From: Mesorhabditis belari
Lineage: Eukaryota > Nematoda > Chromadorea > Rhabditida > Rhabditidae
Assembly (NCBI GenBank): GCA_958450365.1
Contig: CAUEEP010000742.1
Span: 1,318,001-1,382,000 of the forward strand
Direction: 5' to 3'
DNA: 64,000 nucleotides
Positions 1 to 9,700 of the stretch are shown here, in pieces. Under the pieces are notes generated by a model. It was not told where the DNA came from and did not search any database. It saw nothing but the letters and a program-made list of their open reading frames with translations. The translations under genes and the position numbers were made by a program. How positions within the stretch are numbered: the first letter of the stretch is position 1; every line of letters begins with the position of its first letter.

Positions 1-116
1 AAAGAAATAAAGAAAGCAAGAAAGAAAGAAAGCAAGAAAGCAAGAAAGAAAGCAAGAAAAAAAGAAAAGAAAGAAATAAAGAAATAAAGAAATAAAGAAA
101 GGAAGAAAGCATGAAA
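1..116. repeat. Purine-rich microsatellite (gaaa/gcaa units)
   Basis: Runs of gaaa, gcaag and aataaag fill the first 116 bases. The repeat is cut by the window edge, so its full length is unknown. No gene signal is seen in it. Confidence 0.85.
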
Positions 117-416
117 GAAATGAAAAAGGCATATGTTTAAGAAATTTTGAAGTTTATTAAATGGAAAGCTTGACCTCTGTGACAGCTAGAAGCTGCTGTT
201 AAAGCTAAATAATTTGATAACTAAATAACTTTCTTAGCTAAATAGTCAAGTCTAGATTAATGGGGTTAAGGCTAAGAAAATGTTGAGGTAACCCTACGAA
301 TGTTTACCCATTTCCTCTTTCCCATTCTTTTTACTCTTTTCCGGACAAGCGCCTGACCACAAATTCTTGCTTTCTCCAAATAAAACATCGATAAATAACG
401 AGAAACATGAGGATTA
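117..416. other. Non-coding stretch, no feature recognised
   Basis: AT-rich sequence without a convincing exon, splice pair or inverted repeat. Confidence 0.5.
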
Positions 417-597
417 AATGCGCTAGAATTCAGCTCGAGAATTCAATGCGCTAGAATTCAGCTCGAGAATTCAATGCGCTAGAATTCAGCTCGAGAATTC
501 AATACGCTAGAATTCAGCTCGAGAATTCAATACGCTAGAATTCAGCTCGAGAATTCAATGCGCTAGAATTCAGCTCGAGAATTCAGTGCGCTAGAAA
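417..597. repeat. 28-bp minisatellite, about 6.4 copies
   Basis: The unit contains GCGCTAGAATTCAGCTC followed by GAGAATTC and is repeated head to tail. Copies differ at only a few positions (g/a after AAT). Each unit holds a short palindrome around CTCGAG and two GAATTC sites. No reading frame of interest crosses it. Confidence 0.95.
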
Positions 598-1430
598 GGA
601 TCGATTTTTAAAGTTTTAAAAGCACAAAAATAAAGAGATTATTTAGATTTAAGCTTATGTTTTAAGAGAAAAATTGTAAGATTTTTGTTTTATATTTAAT
701 TGTTTAAGCCTTAATTAGATCATTTTCTTTGTTTAATTCAAAATAAATAAAAAATAAATGAAAAATAATGAAAAATGAAAAATCAGAAGCTTTTAAATCC
801 AATAGAAAAGCGAACACCAAATAGAAAGCAAAATCGGTAATGAAAAAGTGATAAGAGAGGGGGAAAAATGATGATTTTCAACGAATTTTATGTAATCAGC
901 ACTATGAAATACGAAAAAAGTGTCGAATTCAACTAAAATTCTTCTTTTGAACTGTCAAAAAGTTTAGAATCAATAGTTTTTTCGCTTTTTTTTTTGACTT
1001 AATTGACTTAATATCTTTATTTTTAAATAATCTTAAATAAATTAACGTTTTTTTTCATTACTTTTACACATTTCCCTATGTAACTCGATCCATATTTGAC
1101 AAATTTTTTAACGGAAATGCTCAAAATGAGAAATGCTCGAAAAAAAGAAAAGAAATCAATTGGTTATATTAGCTTTTTTCAAAAAAAAAAATTCTATTAA
1201 TTGAATTTAAAAATTGAAATTTGAATTTTTCTCAAAATCTTTCTCAAATTCCCGTATTATTTCAATGAAATTTCAATGGAATTTCAATTTTTTCAATTTT
1301 TTTTTTGAGAAATTAATCATCCTTTGACTGTTTTAAATGATAAACAACAATCACTTTTTCTTTTCTTTTCACAAAAATTTAATCATTTTTTTTTGTTTTC
1401 AAGAATTTGAGAAGAGTTTTGTGATGGAAT
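598..1430. other. AT-rich intergenic DNA
   Basis: Poly-A and poly-T runs and short imperfect repeats of fragments such as aatttcaat. No exon with a plausible frame and splice sites was found on either strand. Confidence 0.5.
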
Positions 1431-1431
1431 T

Positions 1432-1700
1432 GTGGACAAAATTGTGGACAAAATTGTGGACAATAATGTCAACAATATTGTCAACAATATTGTCCACATT
1501 GTCAACAACATTGTCAACAATGTTGTCAACAATATTATCAACAATATTGTCAACAATATTATCAACAATGTTGTCAACAATATTATCAACAATATTGTCA
1601 ACAATATTATCAACAATATTGTCAACAATATTATCAACAATATTGTCAACAATATTGTCAACAATATTGTCCACATTGTCAACAACATTGTCAACAATAG
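1432..1700. repeat. 12-bp minisatellite (tgtcaacaatat family)
   Basis: Units of the type TTGTCAACAATA/TTATCAACAATA are repeated about 20 times. Units of 12 bases with no stop leave several frames open on both strands, producing Ser-Thr-Ile-Leu or Val-Asp-Asn pseudo-proteins. It is treated as non-coding. Confidence 0.95.
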
Positions 1701-2187
1701 AACAACAATTTAATCGATAATTCTGACCTATTGAAATCAAAATCGAGAAGAAAATGTGGATGCAATGGAAAAAAGGAAAAGGAAAAGACGATTCCACATC
1801 GATAAGTCGCTTTTCACAAAAAGCGTCAACAAAGTTAGGGAGTGGACAAGAGAGGGCAAGGCGTACAGGCTTGTATTGACAGAGACGAGCCTCTTCTTTG
1901 CTCTTTTTCTTCTTTTCTATTCCTCTATTTCTTTCAACTCCTTTTTGAAAGAAATTCTCTTTCAAGACCCTAGTGGAGTTGATCTGTGTCCCAGTCTAAC
2001 CTCTCTCTCTTTTTCTCTCTCTCTCTCTCTTTCTCTTTCTCCTTTAACCCCCTCTTCTTTCCATTGTTGTGGTCACGATCGAGACTTGAACCAAGGATTT
2101 CAAAAAACAACAAATTACCTCTAGAATCTAAGAACCGCTTTCTCAAAGAGACTCACAAGAGGCCACAAGACTTGCTCAATGCATTGA

Positions 2188-2247
2188 GCAAATCTGGTAA
2201 GATTTTAAAATTGACACATTGAAATGTGTCAATTTTAAAATCTCACC
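2188..2247. repeat. Near-perfect 60-bp hairpin
   Basis: Two arms of about 28 bases (one contains GATTTTAAAATTGACACA, the other its complement) meet around a 2-4 base loop. A folded transcript would be a long stem. It could be the end-to-end remnant of a small MITE or a small-RNA source; nothing flanking decides which. Confidence 0.8.
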
Positions 2248-2519
2248 AGAGTTCTAGATACAACAACGGTATTAAAAGAAAATTCAACCTTGGAAATCGT
2301 TTTCTAAATTGAAAACAGAGTGAGTTGATGGTTTGTGAAAAGGGAGAACATGGAGAAGAGTTGAACAAAGAGATCAACACAACAGATTTGCATACGAGAG
2401 AGCGATGAAATGAAGAAGTGAATGAAAAAGGGAGAATTGAATAAATTTTAGTCGAATTATTCCTAGAATCTAGATAAACTAAAGTAAAAATATTCTTTTC
2501 TATCTTTTCTAAATTGAAA

Positions 2520-2672
2520 AACGAGGCCATGGACAGAAGGCCATGGACAGGAGGCCATGGACAGGAGGAGATGGACAAGAGCCCATGGACAGGAGGTCAT
2601 GGACAAGAGGCCATGGACAAGAGGCCATGGACAGGAGGAAATGGACAAGAGGCCATCGACAGGAGGAGATGT
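2520..2672. repeat. 15-bp minisatellite (ccatggacaggagg)
   Basis: About ten tandem copies of a 15-base unit around CCATGGACA. All frames stay open because the unit is a multiple of three, so the Trp/Pro-rich ORFs across it are not taken as genes. Confidence 0.9.
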
Positions 2673-3577
2673 TCCCATTCTACCCCTGCACATTCAAATA
2701 ATTCGTTGAGGTGTGTGTGTGTGTCCTGAAGGGATGGAGGGAAGTGGTGGAGGGTGTCCGTGACCTAGCAACCCCCCTTTCCACCCTCAGTTCAATCTCT
2801 CTTTCCCCTCTTGAGTGCCTCCTCTGGCTATTGACAACCCTCAACCCTCTTTCCCCTGACTCTCCCATCCCCCCGCCCCCCTACTGACAACCATTTTAAC
2901 TCCACGTTTCACTGTTTCACTTTGATGGTTTGTTGAATGTATTTATCTAGTATCTAGGTTTATCTAGTAAATCAAGAACAACTCCCATCACATCACATCA
3001 AGATCAATCATATCAGAATCAGATCAGAAATCTCAGAGCTTGTAAGCTAACTAGAAGCTAGATTTGGTCTAGATCTAGATCTGATTTTTGTTTGAAATTA
3101 TTGTAATCAGAAACAAGCCAGGAAGGACAAAAGCTTTAGAGATTTACAAGAAATGAAAAAAAGCGAGATTTCAATACTGAAAAAATGAAATCAAGAGAAG
3201 AAATGGGGAAAGGGGAAAATTGTGAAAGATAAGACCTCTTCACTCTTCCTTTTTTTCTTTCTTTTTCTTTTTTTTCTTCTCCCATTTCGATTCCACGTAT
3301 TCTATCAAAAACCAAGAAAAGAAATCGAAAAAGTCAAGAATTTGAAAGAAAAATCTGATTTTCGCATGAATTATGGGGGGATTTTGAAAAAGTTAATCAT
3401 TGAAATTGAAAAAAAACAGTTCTAAGCTCAAGAACTTTGAAATAAAATGAAAAGCTTTTCGTTTTTTCAAAAGAGATTATGCAAATAGTTGAGCAAAAGA
3501 GAAAAAAAAACTTTTGAAAAGAAAAATTCAGAAAGAATTTCGATCAAAATTGAGGATTCAACTAACAAAAACGAATA
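2673..3577. other. Intergenic DNA, no feature recognised
   Basis: Includes a pyrimidine-rich tract near 2760-2880 and clusters of short tctag motifs. No supported exon was found. Confidence 0.4.
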
Positions 3578-3776
3578 CCGTATTTTCTCTAATAGTAGTG
3601 CACCCAAAGCTTTTGCCTAAATTCCTCAAAATCTCGAGAAACGCTGATCAGAACCTATCGATGTGGAGTCGGGAAAATGTAGCTAACGATGAGATCTAGT
3701 GGGGGATTTGAGTGTTGGACTTCTGGGAAAACTTGGAAAGCCGTAAAATAGTCATCAACTCGGCTCGCCGGGAAAT
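3578..3776. mobile_element. Truncated copy of TACCGTA-ended MITE
   Basis: It starts with TACCGTATTTTCTCTAATAG and runs parallel to the complete copy at 4037-4255 (same internal landmarks, for example AATTCCTC, TCTCGAGAAACGC, CAACTCGGCTCGCCGGG). It stops just before the right terminal repeat, at an A-rich tract, and is therefore a 3'-truncated copy. Confidence 0.8.
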
Positions 3777-4036
3777 AAAAAAAAAGATTAAAAATTAAAT
3801 TCTTCTTTAAACGTGATTTAAAAAAAAAAAAAGAAATTTTTATAAAAAAATTTCCTTCTTTTAAAATAAAGAAAATATAAAGAAATTAAATTAATTAAAA
3901 ATAAATAATTTAATATATATTTTAAATATTTTAAAAAAAAAATAAGGGTAAAGGGGGGGTTGAATTTGGAAAGTAGTTAGGTCATCTCATCCTAAAATAG
4001 ATGAGTCTGATCTACTAGCCTAACCTGGAATAATAT

Positions 4037-4255
4037 ACCGTCTTCTCTCTAATAGTAGTGTACCCAAAGCTTTGCCTAAATTCCTCGAAATCTCGAGAAA
4101 CGCTTATCAGAATCTATCGATACGGGGTCGGAAAATGTAGCTGACGATCAGATCTTTTGGGGATTTGAGTGTTGAGCTTCTGCAAAAGCTTTGAAACCGT
4201 AAAATAGTCACCAACTCGGCTCGCCGGGGTGCGCTACTATTAGAGAAAATACGGT
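4037..4255. mobile_element. Complete 219-bp MITE with TACCGT termini
   Basis: The left end is TACCGTCTTCTCTCTAATAG and the right end is the complementary CTATTAGAGAAAATACGGTA, so the terminal inverted repeats are about 22 bp. There is no coding capacity. The same terminal motif recurs at 23355-23626, 36781-38117 and 44211-44459. Confidence 0.85.
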
Positions 4256-4471
4256 AAACAGATAAGCCAATTGATATCAGCTATGGCAAAAACTATTGCG
4301 GTTTCGAACTAATCCATCAAATTCATTAAAACTTTCGTTTTCTGACTTCGCTTTTGTGCGGAAATTTGATACATAAACAGAAAGAGATTCGCTAAACTAC
4401 TATAAAATGAATTGATACAATTCTGATGGATTTTATGGTTAATTACATAAAAATTTCTCAATTAAAAGCTT

Positions 4472-4592
4472 CGCCATGTTGAAACACGGTATCCCGACAA
4501 GTTAAGCAATGTTTGGCTGGGTTAGTCTCTAGTTCGAATCCAGCAGCTCGGTCAGGGATATCTTCCCTGAACCGAGTGCTGTAGGTGAACAC
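4472..4592 (+). pseudogene. 5S rRNA-derived sequence
   Basis: CCATGTTGAA, then ATCCCG, ACAAGTTAAGCAATGTT and GGGTTAGT, then a diverged middle and GAGTGCTGTAGG, follow the order of a metazoan 5S rRNA. A few bases between ATCCCG and the AAGTTAAGCA block are missing. The segment after GTTAGT is replaced by a stem around TTCGAATCC and CAGGGA/TCCCTG. This is either a diverged 5S pseudogene or the head of a 5S-derived SINE; a functional 5S gene is unlikely because of the deletion. The family comparison is from memory. Confidence 0.6.
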
Positions 4593-4784
4593 GTTTCCAA
4601 GGCCCATATTATGAACTGGTTCCTAAGACCGATCCCCCTAAGCTGCATCCCCTCGGGATTGGAACATTGAGACAACCAAGTCCGGTTCTACACCGATTTG
4701 ATCAAATTCATTAAAGCTTTTCTTTTCTGGCTTTGCTTTTGAGAGAAAATTTGATACATAAACATAAACAGATGGGCTAAACCA

Positions 4785-4872
4785 GGATCTAAATGACCAG
4801 GATCTAAATGGCCAGAATCTAAATGGCCAGGATCCAAATGACCAGAATCCAAATGGCCAGGATCCAAATGGG
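4785..4872. repeat. 15-bp minisatellite (gaccaggatctaaatg)
   Basis: Six tandem copies of a unit like ATGGCCAGGATCCAA. Confidence 0.85.
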
Positions 4873-4938
4873 TAGACTTGTCTAAGGCGCAAGTTCATAG
4901 AAAGTGGGTAACCTTCTCCTCCTACATCGTTTCCTACA

Positions 4939-5415
4939 TCATCCCATCCTCACAAATGATAGAATATTCCCTATTCCTAGGATTATGTGTGTGCAAAATA
5001 AAACACCGATAACCCCAGTATAAATTATAAAACCGTTCACCTCCAAGAAATCCGGATGCTTTGTCTCAAGAAAGCTTCGCAAATAGCCAAATAAAACTTT
5101 ATCCGTTGACATTTCAATAGAATGTGCTCTAGAATGAGAAATATTTATGATAAAGTAGTAAAAATTCGTTTTCCTGTCGCTCAAAATTAGAGGTAAGTAG
5201 ACGTAATGAATCGGAATATCATTTAATGGAAATTAAGAATAGAACAGCTCCAATATCGAGAGTGCTATCCAAAATCCGTAAAAAATCGCTCGTTTCGCTT
5301 CGGAAATGAAAATCGATCGTTGTTTTGGCGGGCAAAACGGGCACAAGCTCAACGCGGTTAAGGCGCCGCTTGTCGGTCGTGTTTTTTGCGGCTTTTTGCG
5401 CATTCTGGATGGCAC
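4939..5415 (-). other. Possible exons of a membrane protein
   Basis: Two minus-strand open stretches (about 5415-5233 and 5184-4939) each encode one hydrophobic segment, one near FYGFWIALSILE and one near FIIYTGVIGVLFCTHIIL. No joining splice sites in compatible phase were established and no family was recognised. They could be a chemoreceptor remnant or chance. Confidence 0.2.
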
Positions 5416-5419
5416 CTAG

Positions 5420-6255
5420 CTCAAATCTGTCGCCAATATTTGCGTAGAGCTAATGATTCTGACGTGCTTTTCTTTAGGGATACCCTTTGGACTGCAGATG
5501 TTCAACCTTGCCTCTTCACCACACAAAAAGAACAAATTTTGAAAGCAAATCACCTAGACAAGCTAATAGCTAAATATCTAAAGGTTTATCTTATAAAATA
5601 TCAAAGATTCTCCTAAGTTTCGAGTTTTTGATGTTTGATGCTGTTCTGAAAACGATTTTCCCTCGTTTTTCATTGATTTTCATTGATTTTCATTGATTTT
5701 GAGTCATTTTTCTCTTAAAATCTTCAAATTTGAATTCATTTAAGTAGAAAATTGAAAGAAATTGAGTTTTAAATTGAGTTCATTGAGTTTTAACCCTTTT
5801 TTCTAAACAAAAATCACGCCTTATCGCTCCTCAAACAAATAAAAAAAAAAAGAGAAAATCTCATTTAAAACAAAAGCAACTATACGTTTGATTTTAAATA
5901 AATCTAATAAAAATTTATTTTTTTTTGTAGTTATTTCTTTCCCCTATCAAAGATGTTGTTGACTTTTTCTTTTTTTCTTTTCAAGATATCACCCAAATCT
6001 TCACCTCTAAAAGCCTCATGTTTTCGTCAAAGAAGTCTCGAATATTACTTAAAAATTCCACTTTTGCGTGTGTGGAAAAAATTTTGCTTAGAATCGATAG
6101 CGAAAATCTTCACTAATCCTAGCAAATACAATTCTTTATAAGCTTTTTAGGAGAGCTTCTGATTCTTTTTTTAACTCTTCTGTTCGATTTCTTTAACAAA
6201 TCCAGTTCAGAAGTCAGTACTTGGTTTGGCATCTAGTCGAAATTACTGGCCCAAG
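5420..6255. other. Intergenic DNA, no feature recognised
   Basis: AT-rich, with a small triplication of CATTGATTTT near 5670-5700. Nothing coding is supported. Confidence 0.4.
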
Positions 6256-6257
6256 AA

Positions 6258-6495
6258 CATCAGACCAGCTCTAGACCAACTCTAGTCCAGCTCTAGTCCA
6301 GCTCTAGGTCAGCTCTAGGCCAACTCTAGACCAGCTCTAGTCCAGCTCTAGATCAGCTCTAGTCCAGCTCTAGTCCAGCTCTAGATCAGCTCTAGGTCAA
6401 CTCTAGGCCAACTCTAGGCCAGCTCTAGTCCAGCTCTAAGCCAGGTCTAGACCAGCTCTAGTCCAACTCTAGGCCAACTCTAGACCAGCTCTAGC
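6258..6495. repeat. 11-bp minisatellite (cagctctagtc)
   Basis: More than 20 copies of CAGCTCTAGTC, CAGCTCTAGAC or CAACTCTAGGC in tandem, ending about 230 bases upstream of the first globin-gene exon. Confidence 0.95.
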
Positions 6496-6725
6496 TTTAA
6501 GTGAATCAGTACCTTTCTTTTATGTTCAATATTAATTCAAAACTTTCCAATCTTTTCCAGCAAGCTATTTAACTTTGTTTTCAGGGCCACAAAAACATTG
6601 GATTTTCGGGGATTTGCAGAGAGGGTTCTGCTTGGATAAATCGTCCGGAAATCCGTGATTATCTCGGATTGGTGGTGGCAGTGTTGCCCCGTCTAATACC
6701 CTGAAAAATCCAACATTTCCCCTTA

Positions 6726-9700
6726 ATGGAAACAAGAGCCCAGTCGGCGAAAAGCTCCTTTCGACAGGTGAGCGGCATTGCTTATTGATATGTACTCGGG
6801 AATTTGTAAACGCACCATTTCTTGCGTACTCGAAGACTTTTAAACTACAAAGTACCTTCTGTTTTATCTGTTTTTGTTCTCAAAGTTATCTCAGAGTCTC
6901 AAAGAAAGACTTCTTAAAACTCAAAGACTCTGGAAAACATCATTTTGAAGATTTTCTATCTTTTTTATCTTTTCAAATTGTGGACTTTGTTGCTCGGAGC
7001 ATTGCAAATCCTTGCAAATACTCCTCTAATCCTTAAAATCAAGATTTTTGTTTACCAGAGTAATTTTCTTCTTCTACTACAAGCTTGCTTACAATTCGTT
7101 TATTCAATTTTCTATTTCTATTTCAGTCAGCCAAGCAAACACTCAACTCAGTGATCTCTATTGCAACTGATTCATCGGAAATCATTCATATGAAAACCAT
7201 GGATATGAAAGAAGAGAGGGATTCGGTGTTGTCAAGTGAGTTCTTTTGAAGGTCAAGTTTAAGGCTGACTAGCTTTGGTTTAACACTGATTTAACTAGCT
7301 TTTATCGACCTTTAAGCTTCAGCTATGACAGCTATTGATAACAGCTATGACGGCTATTGATAACAGCTATCAGCTATTGATAACAGCTATCAGCTATTGA
7401 TAACAGCTATGACAGCTATTGATAACAGCTATGACAGCTATTGATAACAGCTATCAGCTATTGATATCAGCTTTTAAGAGTTATCCGCCTTTCATAGTTA
7501 AATCCAAACTTCACCCAAAGCATACCATAGTCAATCTTAGGCTCAAAATCCGATCCGCTTGATGAAGAGTTGTACAATAGCCATGAAGAGGAGGGGAAAA
7601 ATTTGGACGAAATCGATCCGATTGAGGATGCATTAATCGATAATGAGGTTTGAGAGATGTGAAAAGTTTTCTGAGATTCACTAATACTTTCATGATTGAT
7701 TGCATTGATTCAAAGATCTGAATAGCACTGGAGAAACAAGATTTTTGATTTCCAACACCTATTAGATGCTAGAAGTGGTTGAGGAAATCGACTTGTCGCC
7801 GATTCGTGATCGACCTTGGCGATTGAACAGAATCGCCCAAGCAACACCGAAGACTTACTCGTTTATGGTAAACGTTTATAGCCAAAAAATGAAATAAATC
7901 CCAAGATTCTCTCAGATTCTATTAACAATATTTACTGATAGATGGATTTATATCTAGGAAACCTCGTACGAGAGTGAGCCAAGCGATTCGGATGATGAAT
8001 TCGAGATCAAAGGCTCCGATCTAGCTAGAGCACATTGGATTCAACTATCAAAAACGAATAAACAGGTAAGCTATCAGCTATCAGCTATTGATATCAGCTA
8101 TAAACTATGAGCTATGAGCTATGAGCTATGAGCTATCAGCTATCAGCTATCAGCTATCAGCTATTAGCTATCAGCTATCAGTTATCAGCTATCAGCTATT
8201 AGCTATCAGCTATTAGCTATCAGCTATCCGCTATCAGTTACCAGCTATCAGCTATCGGCTATCAGCTATCAGCTATCAGTTATCAGCTATCGGCTATCAG
8301 CTATCAGCTATCAGCTACAGTTATCAGCTATCAGCTATTAGCTATTAGCTATCATCTATCAGCTATCAGCTATCAGTTATCAACTATCAGCTATCAGTTA
8401 TCAGCTATCAACTATCAACTATCAACTATCAACTATTGATATCAGCTATGATAAAAACTATTTTCTATCTAATGTCCCTTGAAGACTAATCATTTGTAGC
8501 CTCAGAGCTTGGTAAATAAGATATAAGTTGTAAATGAGAACTTCAAATCCTTGTTTCATTGCAGACAATTGTCATCCAGCAAACATTTCTTGAATTACTC
8601 AAAACTATAAACATTTGCGACCGATTTGGCAATTCGGACGACAAATCGAGACCACTGACGGGAATTGGGGGAAACGATTGTGCGAGGACGCGTATTTCAA
8701 GTAAACACATTCTCAATCAAGAATAATTCTCATTGTTGATCAAAAAATCGATTCACCCTTCGACTAGATAATAACATTCTTAACGTTTAGACATCACTGC
8801 ACAGCGATTCAAGCTGCTTTCACAATGCTTATGGAGCACAAGGATGAGTCGGGGAGGTGAGAGCTTGAATTTTATCGTAGACATGGGAGGATTTCGATGT
8901 AAACCTGAATCCATCTTCGTTTTCTCGGCTGTTTCTTGGGGAATTTCTCTGAAAATTTCGATTTCTATATGTAGATATAATTTCAGAGCAATCGGCTAAG
9001 AAACGGTCGAGAAAACGACGGTGGAATTAGATTCGGCTAGGAATTTGTCTATGACAAGTCTATCCTACTATATATAATGACACTCGTCCATCCGTCTGTC
9101 CGTTCGAGGCATAGAATTAGATCGGGCTAGGAATTTGTCTATGCCAAGTCTATCTACTATATATAATGACGCCAAGTCTATCTACTATATATAATGACGC
9201 TCGTCCGTCCGTCTGTCCGTTTGAGGCTTTTATTCGGGGAATTGAGTTAGTGGACTGAAAACTCTCATTTCTAGGGTAAAAAACTTCGCTGATTCCGAAT
9301 CTGAAGTGAGATTTTGAAAAAGTTGAAAACCTGTTGAGTTATGAAGTGATGGTGTTTTGGTAGATTCAGCGCGACTACACGATACACCAAATTCCATCAT
9401 GGGAAATAATGGGGAATTTTTGTTGGTTTTGAAAACCATTCTATTTACAACAGTTCAACTTGGAGAATCGAATGCCAGAGATGGAGAAAGAACCAGAAAT
9501 CCTAACGCAATTTGTTACAATGACAATGACGGTGGGGAAAGGCTTTAAAGCACGAGTCTGATCGCTTTTAAGTCTGAAGTCTGATTTTAGGATCGCTTTC
9601 AAGCGGATTCCTAGCGTAGATGGTACATGTATAGTGGCATCATTGGGTTCTATTGGGTTCTATTCTTGAAATTTGCCCATTTTAAGGTCAAATTTAATGT

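Noticed and set aside
1337..1965. Overlapping ORFs with Ser-Thr-Ile-Leu or Val-Asp-Asn repeats
   Set aside because: They are frames through a 12-bp minisatellite and stay open on both strands in several frames; no splice or start context.
2243..2729. Trp/Pro/Gly-rich ORFs
   Set aside because: Frames through a 15-bp minisatellite.
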